This document shows positions 44,048 to 53,199 of a stretch of 64,000 nt of DNA, piece by piece; positions within the stretch are counted from its first letter, which is position 1, and each line of letters begins with the position of its first letter. Source of the stretch: Pseudomonas violetae (lineage in GTDB: Bacteria; Pseudomonadota; Gammaproteobacteria; Pseudomonadales; Pseudomonadaceae); assembly GCF_023072615.1 (NCBI RefSeq), contig NZ_JAKNRW010000008.1, positions 1 to 64,000 on the forward strand, in the 5' to 3' direction. The position numbers were made by a program, and so were the translations under genes. The notes under the pieces are model-generated. The model saw only the letters and a list, made by a program, of their open reading frames with translations, was not told the origin of the DNA and did no database searches.

Positions 44048-45337
44048 TTACCAAAGCGCCACGGTGTAACCGACGATCAGGCGGTTTTCGTTCATGTCGC
44101 GCAGATAGTTGGCCTTGCTCATCCCGTTACGCCAGCGCAGCGAAACGCCCTTGAGCGCCCCGGACTGGAACACATAGCCAAGGTCGATATCCCGCTCCCA
44201 CTCACGCCCCTCCCCGGCAAAACCCAACACCTGCGCCTGATCGCCCTTGGCCCAGCGAGTCGAAAACGTCAGCCCGGGCACACCCAGCGCAGCGAAATCA
44301 AAGTCATAACGCGCGTGCCACACCCGCTCGTTGGTCTGGGAAAAGTTGCTCAACTGGTACTCGGAAAACAGATAGGTATTGGTGCCATCGACATAAGTGA
44401 ACGGCGTATCACCAAACTGCTCCTGATACCCGCCGCCCAGACTGTGCCCCTTGAAGCTGTAGGCGACCCGCGTACTCAGCGCGCGGTTATCCACCTTCCC
44501 CGCCAGCCCGGCGCCCGCCTTGTCCGCGTCGAAATAACGAATGTCGCTCTTGAGCACGCCACCGCCCAGGGCAAAACTGTTCTTCAGGCCCATGTAGTGC
44601 TGCTGGTAAATGTCCTCCAGCTGGGCAAAGTGATAGGTCAACGTGAGGTTCGGATTGACCTTGTAATCGCCGCCCATGAAACGAAACTGATCGCTCTTGG
44701 CCGAGCTTTTGTAGGCGCCGCTTTGCCCCGTCAACCCCATGTCCTCATAGTCGGTCGACTCACGTTGTTTGGTCCGGTCGATCTGGCCACCGGTGAGGTT
44801 CAGGCCGGTGACATCCGCCGACGTGACCTGAGTTCCGCGAAACGTCTGCGGAAACAGCCGGCTGGTGTTGGGCTGCAAGGTCGGCAAGTCCGGTACCAGG
44901 TATCCGCTGCGCAATTCGCTCTTGGCAAAGCGCACCTTGCCGGTCACACCCAGCTTGGAATATTCATCGTGGGCGCGCTTGACGTAGCTCGGTTGCCCGG
45001 GCTCAGGCTCGTTGTCCCGCGACAGCAGGCCGGACCCTGAGCGGTCAGGACTGGAGTCCAGTTTCAGGCCGAGCATGCCGACCGCGTCGACGCCAAACCC
45101 GACCGTGCCTTCGGTGAAACCGGACTTGAGGTTGAGAATGAAGCCCTGGGCCCACTCCTCGCGTTTGGATTGTCCGGCGTCTTCGCGGTAGTCACGGTTG
45201 AAGTAGTAGTTTTTCAGCTCCAGGTCAGCCTTGCTGTCCTTGATGAAATCGGCGTAGGCCGGGGCGCATAGCAAGCCGCCGCTCATCAGGCTTACGCCCT
45301 TGAAGATCAGGTGCAGGTTGTTCTTATGCATTGTCAT
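44048..45337 (-). CDS. OprD-family outer-membrane porin
   Basis: 429-residue substrate-specific porin. A signal peptide ends near residue 29 (SGGLLCAPAYA-DFIKDSKADL). OprD-family features: DLELKNYYFNRDYR at the start, GFGVDAVGMLGLKLDSSPDR, then PDLPTLQPNTSRLFPQTFRG and the closing NRLIVGYTVALW strand. Its place after the peptide-type ABC operon suggests that it lets the same substrate cross the outer membrane, as the glycine-glutamate porin OpdP does for dipeptides. Start by AGGAG close to the first of two ATGs. Confidence 0.9.
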   Translation of the reverse strand: MTMHKNNLHLIFKGVSLMSGGLLCAPAYADFIKDSKADLELKNYYFNRDYREDAGQSKREEWAQGFILNLKSGFTEGTVGFGVDAVGMLGLKLDSSPDRSGSGLLSRDNEPEPGQPSYVKRAHDEYSKLGVTGKVRFAKSELRSGYLVPDLPTLQPNTSRLFPQTFRGTQVTSADVTGLNLTGGQIDRTKQRESTDYEDMGLTGQSGAYKSSAKSDQFRFMGGDYKVNPNLTLTYHFAQLEDIYQQHYMGLKNSFALGGGVLKSDIRYFDADKAGAGLAGKVDNRALSTRVAYSFKGHSLGGGYQEQFGDTPFTYVDGTNTYLFSEYQLSNFSQTNERVWHARYDFDFAALGVPGLTFSTRWAKGDQAQVLGFAGEGREWERDIDLGYVFQSGALKGVSLRWRNGMSKANYLRDMNENRLIVGYTVALW

Positions 45338-45400
45338 TGGCTCCTGGCAGTCGTGATGGATGAGTAGGTCTTATTGTTTTTCGGGCATGACTTCCCCCTT

Positions 45401-45424
45401 CGCGCCAGTTTTGAAGCTGGCGCG
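45401..45424 (-). repeat. Strong hairpin after the ABC transporter operon
   Basis: CGCGCCAG / CTGGCGCG with an 8-base loop and flanking CCCCC / GGGGG. It lies between the ATPase stop and the porin start. There is no T-run, so it may only partly terminate or may protect the message end. Confidence 0.55.
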
Positions 45425-45447
45425 CCGGGGGTAATCAGGGTGCTAGA

Positions 45448-47076
45448 TCAAAAGCTCGCGGGTCGTATTCGGTAGCCGCCGTCGCTCAGCTTTTCCAGCG
45501 GACTCGCCGCCGCCAGCAGCTGGCGGGTATAGGGGTGTTGCGGGTGGTCGAAGATCTGTTCGCGGCTGCCCACTTCCACCACTTGCCCCTGGTGCATCAC
45601 GGCGACCCGGTGAGCAATACGCTCCACCGCCGCCAGGTCATGGGAGATGAACAGGCAGGCGAAACCGTATTGCGCCTGCAGACGCTCGAACAGTTCGAGG
45701 ATCTGCTTCTGGATCGTCATGTCGAGGGCTGAAATGGGCTCGTCGGCGATCACCAGTTGCGGATGCCGCACCAGTGCCCGGCCGATGGCGACGCGCTGGC
45801 GCTGACCACCCGACAGTTGATGGGGAAAGCGCTCGATGAACTGTTCGGCCAGTCCCACATCGCACAGTGTCTGTGCCACTCGCTCCCGGCGCTGCTGGGC
45901 ATTGAGCGCCGGTTCGTGGCGCAACGGCTCGGCCAGGATCTCGCCGATCTTCATCCGCGGGTTCAGCGACGAGTAAGGGTCCTGAAAGATCATCTGGCAT
46001 TGCAGGCGATGAGTACGGTTGGCCGCCTTGAGGATGTCCACGCCCTTGAAGCGAATCGCCCCGGCGCAGGGTTTGATCAGTCCCACCAGCGAGCGCCCGA
46101 GGGTGGTCTTGCCCGAGCCGCTGCCGCCGACCAGCGCCAGGGTCTCCCCCGGCGCAATCGCCAGGCTGGCCGAATGCACCACGCGCTTGTAGTGGCGTTT
46201 GCCCCAGAACGAAGTGGGCCCGGGATGCTCGATGCACACCTGATCGACCTCTACCAGCGGGCCGTCGCTGGCCGGCAATTGCGCCAGTACGCCGCGCCGT
46301 GGCAAGGCTTCGAGCAACTGGCGGGTGTATTCGGCCTTCGGTGCCAGGAGGATGTCCTGGATACTGCCCTGCTCCACCGATTTGCCGTGGCGCATTACCA
46401 CCACCTTGTGGGCGTAGCGTGCGACCAGCGACAGGTCATGGCTGATGAACAGGATCGCCGTGCCCTGCTCCCGGGTCAGTTCCAGCATGAGCTCGATTAC
46501 GTCCAGCTGCGCCAGGCAATCGAGCGCAGTAGTCGGTTCGTCGGCAATCAGCAACGCCGGGCGCAACAGCATCACCGAGGCCAGCATGATCCGTTGGCGC
46601 ATGCCGCCAGAAAACTGGTGCGGGTACGATTCCAGGCAGCGTTCGGCGTCCTTGATACCAATGCGCTGGAGCATCGTGATGCAACGCTCGCGGATCTGCG
46701 CGGCATTGAGGTCGGTGTGCAGTTGCAGCGCTTCGCTCATCTGCTGGCCGATTTTCAACGCCGGGTTGAGCGACACCATTGGCTCCTGAAACACCATGCC
46801 GATGCTGGCGCCGCGAATGGCGCGCAGCTGTGCGGTGTCGAGCTTCACCAAATCACGCCCCTGGAACTCCAGGCGACCTGCGCAGACCTGCATCGGCAAC
46901 GGCAGCAGTCCGATCGCCGCACGGGCTGCCATGGTCTTGCCACTGCCCGACTCGCCAACCAGGGCCACGATCTCGCCTGGGGCAACGCTGAAGCTCAGGT
47001 CGTCGACCGCCAGTACGCCGTGCTCACCCACGCGAATCTTCAGGTTTTCCACGCTCAGCAACGTATCAGTCGCCAT
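45448..47076 (-). CDS. Dual-ATPase of a peptide/nickel-type ABC transporter (DppD-DppF fused type)
   Basis: 542 residues carrying two complete oligopeptide-type ATPase domains. First: Walker A GESGSGKT 41-48, signature FSGGMRQ, Walker B LLIADEPT. Second: Walker A GGSGSGKT, signature LSGGQRQ, Walker B LVIADEPI. The linker near residues 265-290 carries the substrate-family's PSDGPLVEVDQV-like sequence. Such natural fusions (GsiA type) are common for this importer class. Last gene of the operon SBP-permease-permease-ATPase. Confidence 0.93.
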   Translation of the reverse strand: MATDTLLSVENLKIRVGEHGVLAVDDLSFSVAPGEIVALVGESGSGKTMAARAAIGLLPLPMQVCAGRLEFQGRDLVKLDTAQLRAIRGASIGMVFQEPMVSLNPALKIGQQMSEALQLHTDLNAAQIRERCITMLQRIGIKDAERCLESYPHQFSGGMRQRIMLASVMLLRPALLIADEPTTALDCLAQLDVIELMLELTREQGTAILFISHDLSLVARYAHKVVVMRHGKSVEQGSIQDILLAPKAEYTRQLLEALPRRGVLAQLPASDGPLVEVDQVCIEHPGPTSFWGKRHYKRVVHSASLAIAPGETLALVGGSGSGKTTLGRSLVGLIKPCAGAIRFKGVDILKAANRTHRLQCQMIFQDPYSSLNPRMKIGEILAEPLRHEPALNAQQRRERVAQTLCDVGLAEQFIERFPHQLSGGQRQRVAIGRALVRHPQLVIADEPISALDMTIQKQILELFERLQAQYGFACLFISHDLAAVERIAHRVAVMHQGQVVEVGSREQIFDHPQHPYTRQLLAAASPLEKLSDGGYRIRPASF

Positions 47077-47078
47077 GC

Positions 47079-47954
47079 TTATTTCCTCATCCGGGGGTCG
47101 AGACGATCACGCAGCGCGTCGCCGAACAGATTGATAGCCAACAGTGCCAGGCAGATGAACAGCCCCGGGAAGATTCCCAGCCAGCTCGCCGAAGCAATAT
47201 AGGGCCGGCTGCTGGCGAGCATGTTGCCCCAGGTCGCCGCAGGTGGCGGAACGCCCAGGCCGAGAAAGCTCAAGGCGCTTTCCGACAGCAGTGCCCAGCC
47301 GAACATGCTGGTGGCCAGTACGCACAGTGGCGCCAGGCAGTTGGGTGCGATGTGCCGCAGCATGGTGTACAGCTCCGAATTGCCGATCACCCGCGACGCT
47401 TCGATGTACTCCAGCTCCCGCAGGGACAACACGGTGCCGCGCACCACGCGCACCACCGACGGGGTGTAGGCAATGCCCAGTGCCAGGACGATCCCGTACT
47501 TGCTCGCGCCGATGATCGCCATGATGCCCAGCGCCATGAGGATGCCGGGGAAGGCCAGCAGCGCATCGTTGAACATCATCAGAACACGGTCAGTCCAGCC
47601 GCGCAGGTAGCCGGCGAGCATGCCGATCAAGGTCCCCGCAATCACCGCGACACTGACCGTCAGCAGGCTGATCCACAGGCTGGTACGGGCGCCGATCAAC
47701 AGCCGGCTGAACACGTCTCGCCCGAATTCGTCGGTGCCCAGCCAGTGGTTGGCAGACGGTGCCTGCAAACGCGACAGCAGGTCGATACGCAGCGGATCGA
47801 ACGGTGTCCAGATCAGCCCCAGCAACGCCAGGACGATCAGGATCAGCAACAGGCTGCCACCGATCAGCGCATTGGCCGGTGGCCAGGCACGGGGCCGCTT
47901 GCCTGCGGGGGTGGCGGTACCGGCAAGCGGCGCCACAGGTAGATTCGAACTCAT
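47079..47954 (-). CDS. Peptide-type ABC transporter permease (DppC-like)
   Basis: 291-residue inner-membrane permease. The N-terminal tail ends in ANALIGGSLLLILIVLALLG, followed by the family's NHWLGTDEFGRDVFSRLLIG and the EAA loop REYIEASR-type (RELEYIEASRVIGNSELY). The start at 47954 overlaps the upstream permease stop by four bases; the longer open frame is antisense-like and rejected. It pairs with the DppB-like permease. Confidence 0.92.
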   Translation of the reverse strand: MSSNLPVAPLAGTATPAGKRPRAWPPANALIGGSLLLILIVLALLGLIWTPFDPLRIDLLSRLQAPSANHWLGTDEFGRDVFSRLLIGARTSLWISLLTVSVAVIAGTLIGMLAGYLRGWTDRVLMMFNDALLAFPGILMALGIMAIIGASKYGIVLALGIAYTPSVVRVVRGTVLSLRELEYIEASRVIGNSELYTMLRHIAPNCLAPLCVLATSMFGWALLSESALSFLGLGVPPPAATWGNMLASSRPYIASASWLGIFPGLFICLALLAINLFGDALRDRLDPRMRK

Positions 47955-48892
47955 AACTTCACCCTTGGATCGAACAGCTGGTAGAGCAGATCCACACAAA
48001 GGTTGACCAGCACATAGATGAAGGTGATCAGCAGCAGGCAGCCCTGCAGCACCGGGTAATCGCGGGCGAAGATCGCGTCCACCATCAGCCGGCCAATGCC
48101 TGGCAAGGTAAACACGGTTTCGAGTACCGCAATGCCGCCCAGCAGGTTGCCAAGGATCAGCCCGACCAGGGTCCAGGTTGGCGCAAAAGCATTGGGCAAG
48201 GCGTGCCGCCACAGTACCGTGCGTTCCGACAGGCCCTTGGCGCGGGCATGGGCAATGTATTCCAGGCGCAGGACTTCAATGGTGCTGGCCCGGGCCATGC
48301 GAGTGATCGCGCCCAGCTCCACCAAGGTCAGGGTGACGATCGGCAGCACCAGGTAACTCATGGCCTGCCAGGGTGCCTGGGCAAAGCTGACGTACCCCAC
48401 CACCGGCAGCCAGCCTAGCTTGATGCCGAAAGCGTGCAGCAACAGCAAGCCGAGCCAGAAGCTGGGAATCGACAGCAGCAGCGTCGCCGTGGTCACCAGC
48501 CCCAGGTCCAGCGCGCTGTTCTGTTTCCACGCAGCGATCAGGCCAACCGGTACCGCAATCAGCGTGGCCAGCAGCACCGAGACCAGAACGATGATCGCGC
48601 TGACGCTGAAACGCTCGATAATCAGTGGCAACACCGCCTGTTTGGTGCTGATGGAATACCCGAGGTCACCGCTGAGTACGGCCTTGATCCAGATAAAAAA
48701 CTGGGTCGGCAGGGTGTGATCCAGCCCCAGGTTACGACGCATGTCGGCCAGGCTCTGCGGGTCGGCCATATCGCCGAGCATCAGCAGCGCCGGATCGCCG
48801 GGAATCAGGCGGATCAATGCGAACACCATCACTGAAATCAGCAACAGGGTCGGCACCGCCATCCCGAGTTTTTGCAGGATAAAACGCAACAT
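47951..48892 (-). CDS. Peptide-type ABC transporter permease (DppB-like)
   Basis: 313-residue permease with the DppB opening MLRFILQKLGMAVPTLLLIS and LIPGDPALLMLGD. The EAA-type loop is EYIAHARAKGLSERTVLWRH and the family end PVLQGCLLLITFIYVLVNL is present. It starts 15 bases after the binding-protein stop. The substrate is set by the binding protein. Confidence 0.92.
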   Translation of the reverse strand: MLRFILQKLGMAVPTLLLISVMVFALIRLIPGDPALLMLGDMADPQSLADMRRNLGLDHTLPTQFFIWIKAVLSGDLGYSISTKQAVLPLIIERFSVSAIIVLVSVLLATLIAVPVGLIAAWKQNSALDLGLVTTATLLLSIPSFWLGLLLLHAFGIKLGWLPVVGYVSFAQAPWQAMSYLVLPIVTLTLVELGAITRMARASTIEVLRLEYIAHARAKGLSERTVLWRHALPNAFAPTWTLVGLILGNLLGGIAVLETVFTLPGIGRLMVDAIFARDYPVLQGCLLLITFIYVLVNLCVDLLYQLFDPRVKL

Positions 48893-48907
48893 GATCAGAC
48901 TCCGCCT

Positions 48908-50488
48908 TTACTGGGCCGCGAGGCTCACGCCCCACAGTCGAGGCTTGGCCACCGGCCAGGAGTGATAGCCACTCACGCTGTCGCGCAACGCACCGATGAT
49001 GGTGCCGTTGTAGATGATCACCATCGGCGTGTCCTCAATCATCATCTTGTGCAACTGATCGAACAAGGCCTGGCGCTTGCCCGTGTCACTCTCGCGCACA
49101 GCTTCACGCAGCAAAACCTGGGCTTGGGGGTTGTCCCAGACCTTGCGCGGCTCTTTGCCCTTGTCGCCCATCAGCGAATCGAAACCCAGGGCCGGGTCCA
49201 GTCGCGAGGAATAGGAGAACGACATCATCTGGTAGTTACCGCTCTGGTAACGCTCCAGTTGCGTGCCCCACTCGAGGGTCTCCATCTCGATGTTCAGGCC
49301 GCTGCCCTGGGCCATGGCCTGGCTGAGTACGCCCATGTCGAACATCTGCTGATAGCGCTTGTTGACGATCATCTTGATCGGCTGGCCTTTATAACCGGCC
49401 TCTTTCAACAGCCGCTGAGCCTGCTCGGGGTCATATTTGTAGCCCTGCCTGGCCGTGGCATCGTAAAAGGCGCTGGACTGCGGAATCGCCGAGTTGTTCG
49501 GCTCCGACAACCCGTTGGATAAGGCGGTGACCATTTGCCCGTAGTCCAGCGAATGGGCGATGGCCTGGCGAATGCGCACGTCCTTGAGCAGCGGATCGTT
49601 GGTCTGGAACAGCAAACCGCAGATCGCCATGATGGGGCTGACCGACACCTGTACCCCCGGCAGCGCCTTGAGTTCCTGTGCATCGCTTGCGGTCACGTCC
49701 GGCAGCAGGTCGATGTTGTTCGACAGCAGTGCGGCCTTGGCCGAAGACGCATCGGGAATGATCATGAAGCGCAGCATGTCGACCAACGCCTGTTTCTTGC
49801 CGGTGAAGCCATCCGGGCCGGCATCGTCGCGGGCGCTGTAATCCTTGAAGCGTGCCAACTCCACCGATTGGCCGGGTTTCCATTCGGCCAGGGTGAATGG
49901 CCCGGTACCGATCGGAGCTTTCCACTTGCCGTCGGCCGCCACCGAGTCCGGGTGCAGGATGCCGCCGCCACCGCAATCCGGGCGGGACATGGATGCCAGG
50001 AACAGCCCGCTAGGCTGGTCGAGGGTGAACACCACAGTCAGTGGATCGGGTGTGGCGATACCGGTGATTTTCGCCCCGCCGCGACCATCGAACTCCGCCA
50101 GGCAGCGCCACTGGGTTTGAGGATTCAGGTAGTGCTCCCACGTCCACTTGACGTCAGCCGCCGTCAGCGTCGCGCCATTATGAAAACGCACCCCATCGCG
50201 CAGCTTGAAGGTATAGGTCTGACCATCGTCGGAAACCTGGACTTCCCGGGCCAGCAACGGGCCGACAGATGCATCCTCACGATGGGCCACCAGCCCCTCG
50301 ACGATGTGCAGCATCACCGTATCGGTATTTTCGTCACGGTTGACACCAGGCTCGGTGCTGCGGATATCGGCGTTGAGGCCAACTCGCAAGGTGCCGGCGG
50401 CCTGGGCCTGCGCAAAGGCTGCGCCGAGGGCAACCACACTGAGGGCTTGCAGGGTGACACAGAGGGATCTGTTCAATAAGCGATGCAC
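48908..50488 (-). CDS. Family 5 extracellular solute-binding protein (peptide-type)
   Basis: 526-residue periplasmic receptor. Signal peptide to about residue 30 (LSVVALGAAFAQAQA). SBP family 5 motifs: TLRVGLNADIRSTEPG, HIVEGLVAHRED, TYTFKLRDGVRFHNGATLTA and GTGPFTLAEWKPGQ. It starts at GTG with GGAG about eleven bases upstream. Family 5 proteins bind peptides, opines, nickel, glutathione or other amides; the neighbouring hydrolase, transaminase and ALDH point to an amine-containing amide. First gene of the ABC operon, preceded by a 226-bp promoter space. Confidence 0.9.
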   Translation of the reverse strand: MHRLLNRSLCVTLQALSVVALGAAFAQAQAAGTLRVGLNADIRSTEPGVNRDENTDTVMLHIVEGLVAHREDASVGPLLAREVQVSDDGQTYTFKLRDGVRFHNGATLTAADVKWTWEHYLNPQTQWRCLAEFDGRGGAKITGIATPDPLTVVFTLDQPSGLFLASMSRPDCGGGGILHPDSVAADGKWKAPIGTGPFTLAEWKPGQSVELARFKDYSARDDAGPDGFTGKKQALVDMLRFMIIPDASSAKAALLSNNIDLLPDVTASDAQELKALPGVQVSVSPIMAICGLLFQTNDPLLKDVRIRQAIAHSLDYGQMVTALSNGLSEPNNSAIPQSSAFYDATARQGYKYDPEQAQRLLKEAGYKGQPIKMIVNKRYQQMFDMGVLSQAMAQGSGLNIEMETLEWGTQLERYQSGNYQMMSFSYSSRLDPALGFDSLMGDKGKEPRKVWDNPQAQVLLREAVRESDTGKRQALFDQLHKMMIEDTPMVIIYNGTIIGALRDSVSGYHSWPVAKPRLWGVSLAAQ

Positions 50489-50714
50489 GGGAGAGGCTCT
50501 CCTTCGCTGAAAAGTCCGGCCAGGGGCAGTGCCGGCTTCAAGCCTGTGTTTATGTCGTTTTTGTTATGGCCTGATTGTGATCAGCGCCGTATGCGATTTT
50601 GTTTTTTTAAATTCGCACGGACATATTCACAGCATGCAAGCTGCTTGTAAATGTTTTTTTATCCACATAAAAACATTAAATGTGTTTTCCGGTGCACCCG
50701 CTCCTACCAGACCA

Positions 50715-52328
50715 TCAAAGCCGGAACCTGCCCACCGACTGCGCCAACTGCCCTGCCAGGCTCGCCAGTTCATCGGTGGTCGAGGCCGTCTGGCCGATCA
50801 CCCGGCTGTTGCCCTCTGACATCCCGGCAATCATCTCCACCTGATGGGCGATTTCGTTGCTGGCCAGGCTTTGTTCGCCAATGGTGCGAGTGATGTCGTT
50901 GACCAGTTGCGTAGTGTTTAGCGTTGCGTCGAGAATTTCCCGGATCGCCCGCTCGACTTCCGCGGTCACCGCCATGCCCTTGTCAACTTGCGCCACCCCG
51001 GCCTCCATGCTGCTGACCGCGTCCCGGGTGCTTTGCTGGATGCGCGCCACCATGCCGGCGATTTCCTGGGTGGACGCGCTGGTACGTCCAGCCAGGCTGC
51101 GGACTTCGTCAGCCACCACGGCAAAACCACGGCCCTGCTCGCCGGCGCGGGCGGCTTCAATCGCGGCATTCAGTGCCAGCAGGTTGGTCTGGTCGGCAAT
51201 GCCCTTGATGACCTGGATGATGCTGAAGATCCCTTCGGACTCTTTGTCCAGGGTACGGATGACCTGCGCCGACTGCTGCGCCGAGCGAGCGATGCCGTCC
51301 ATGTCGCTGACCACTTGATGGATCACCCGGCCGCCTTCCTTGGCCAGGTTTTCCGCCTGGTTGGCCATATTCAGCGCACGCTCGGCATGCCGGGTGATTT
51401 CTTCGATGCTCGCCGTCATTTCGCTGGCGGCTGCGGCCATGGTGCTGGCGGCACTGCTTTGCTGCTGGCTGCTGTCGGCCACCTCGTGGCAGCCATTGCT
51501 CAACCGTTCGCTCATGCCGCTCACACCTTGGGCGTTGCTGCGCACGACTTCGATCATGCCGCGCAGGTCGCGCTGCATGGTTGCCAGGCTGCGAATCAGG
51601 GTGCTCGCTTCGTCCTTGCCGGCAGGTTCGGCAATCGGTTCGCTCAGGTGGCCGTGGGCGATGCTGTCGGCGATACGACTGGCGGTTTGCAGCGGGCCCA
51701 TGATGCTGCCCAGCACCCAGCGCCCCTGCACCAGCAGCAACAACAGGCTGGCGATCAGCACCCCACCGACGGCGAAGTTGGCGTCGATGATGGCCTGTTG
51801 CGTACCGACGCTGGTCTGCTGGGTATCGGTTTCGATCAGTTCACTGAGCGCGGCCATCTGGTCTTCGAGCTGGCTGAACGCGGCATTAAACGTGCCGAGT
51901 TCCTGTTGCGCAGCCAAAGGATTTTCCAGCGCCAGCCCGACAATGCGCTCGGCTGCACTGATATAGGTATCGAGGCTCGGCTTGACCTGGTTGAGGCCTG
52001 CCATGATGGTGGGGTTGACCGGCAGCTTGAGGTTATTACCCAGCACTTCACGGAAATGGGCCGCGTGCTCATCAATGGAGCTGCGCACTTCGGCCTTGCT
52101 GCTGGTGCTTTTACCCAGCCCGACCAGCATCGCCGACAAGACGTCGGCGCGCAGGGCGTCATGCATCATGTCGGCTTCGAGGTGGTTGCGCAGCGCGGCC
52201 ATGCTGACTTCGTTGTCGCTCACCGCCCCCGCCATCTGCGTATTTCCCACATAACTGACCAGGCTCATGATCAAGGCCGTCAACAAGCCGGTACCAATCA
52301 GCAGTATCAAACGTAATTTTATCGACAC
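50715..52328 (-). CDS. Methyl-accepting chemotaxis protein
   Basis: 537-residue chemoreceptor. First transmembrane segment at about residues 7-27, a helical periplasmic ligand domain of about 150 residues (four-helix-bundle type), second segment near 185-205 (FAVGGVLIASLLLLLV), then HAMP (SIMGPLQTASRIADSIAHGH). The signalling hairpin tip contains GIADQTNLLALNAAIEAARA followed by GEQGRGFAVVADEVRSLAGR. No C-terminal CheR pentapeptide is present. It lies just upstream of the ABC binding-protein gene on the same strand, so it may sense the transported compound; this is inference from position. Confidence 0.93.
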   Translation of the reverse strand: MSIKLRLILLIGTGLLTALIMSLVSYVGNTQMAGAVSDNEVSMAALRNHLEADMMHDALRADVLSAMLVGLGKSTSSKAEVRSSIDEHAAHFREVLGNNLKLPVNPTIMAGLNQVKPSLDTYISAAERIVGLALENPLAAQQELGTFNAAFSQLEDQMAALSELIETDTQQTSVGTQQAIIDANFAVGGVLIASLLLLLVQGRWVLGSIMGPLQTASRIADSIAHGHLSEPIAEPAGKDEASTLIRSLATMQRDLRGMIEVVRSNAQGVSGMSERLSNGCHEVADSSQQQSSAASTMAAAASEMTASIEEITRHAERALNMANQAENLAKEGGRVIHQVVSDMDGIARSAQQSAQVIRTLDKESEGIFSIIQVIKGIADQTNLLALNAAIEAARAGEQGRGFAVVADEVRSLAGRTSASTQEIAGMVARIQQSTRDAVSSMEAGVAQVDKGMAVTAEVERAIREILDATLNTTQLVNDITRTIGEQSLASNEIAHQVEMIAGMSEGNSRVIGQTASTTDELASLAGQLAQSVGRFRL

Positions 52329-52480
52329 TCTGTGAATCCCCGATCAGTTGGGTGCAGCCATGCTGCAGATGGCTGTTCTGATCAGGTTATCGACTGCACA
52401 AAGCGCTAATTGAACGCTATTTGCAAACGAGCGTTTTGTTGCCCGCCGAGGGTGAGGAACGAGGCGAGTAGGTTCCTGCC

Positions 52481-53047
52481 TCAAACAGCCGGATAGATAA
52501 TTTCCAGCCAGGGCCAGCGCGCTTGATAGCTCAGCGCTTTCCTTTCGAACAGATCAAATTGGTGGTTCATCGGATTGATCCGCAACAGCCCGTTTTCGAC
52601 GTCACCCAGGCCATAAGGCGCATACAACTCGCCAGTCATTACATCCACACCAATGCAGGTACCCTCGATCAAGTAGCGATCAATGCCCTCCTTCGCTGAA
52701 TTCAGCCGTGGGTATGCCCCGCCGAAGCGCTCGCCGTACCACAGGTGGACACGTGCCTGGTTCTTGATTTCAATGTTGAGGTCGAGATCGTGAAACAGTG
52801 CCTTGGTGGCGAGAATGACGTTGTTCTCGGCTTCCCAGGACAGATCCTCGTCAAAGTAGAAGACGTCATAATCCTTGATGCCCCACGCTGCGGGTTTTGC
52901 GTCGTGGTGGTTCCACACCGCCTGGAACAGGCAGCCTGCAGTGAGCATGCACTGGCTCAGGCCGAGGGCAGGTAACCGTTCGAGGATCCTAACGTTGGCC
53001 GGGTTGGCCCTGGCGATTTCCATCAGACGATCGTGGGTCAGTAGCAT
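52481..53047 (-). CDS. Nucleotidyltransferase-family protein (NTP_transf_6/COG3575-like)
   Basis: 188-residue cytoplasmic protein. Family features are the early helix MEIARANPANVRILERL, the AGCLFQAVWN loop and the acidic pair in KDYDVFYFDEDLSWEAE, followed by IEIKNQARVHLWYGERFGG. The acidic motif is the likely metal site of a nucleotidyltransferase fold. The biological substrate is unknown. Monocistronic as far as the sequence shows. Confidence 0.8.
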   Translation of the reverse strand: MLLTHDRLMEIARANPANVRILERLPALGLSQCMLTAGCLFQAVWNHHDAKPAAWGIKDYDVFYFDEDLSWEAENNVILATKALFHDLDLNIEIKNQARVHLWYGERFGGAYPRLNSAKEGIDRYLIEGTCIGVDVMTGELYAPYGLGDVENGLLRINPMNHQFDLFERKALSYQARWPWLEIIYPAV

Positions 53048-53199
53048 TTGCGAACTCCTTGTCAGCCATCAGTTCCCTGGAATCAGGACAATACAGCAAA
53101 ACGAACGAGCTTTTTATCGCAAAAGGGCCGACTCACACTCACCAGGATACATACCACGATGGATCAATTGCAGCGTCCAAGGCCCCGTGGTGCCGGCCG

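Noticed and set aside
45757-47202. 481-codon open frame antisense to the dual ATPase
   Set aside because: Shadow of a gene with perfect ABC motifs on the other strand; composition dominated by Arg, Gln and Ala.
47954-48212. N-terminal extension of the DppC-like permease
   Set aside because: The extension lies within the DppB-like gene in another frame and has a shadow-like composition; ATG 47954 with ATGA overlap fits the family.
50988-52316. 442-codon open frame antisense to the chemoreceptor
   Set aside because: Shadow; the sense strand is an unmistakable MCP.
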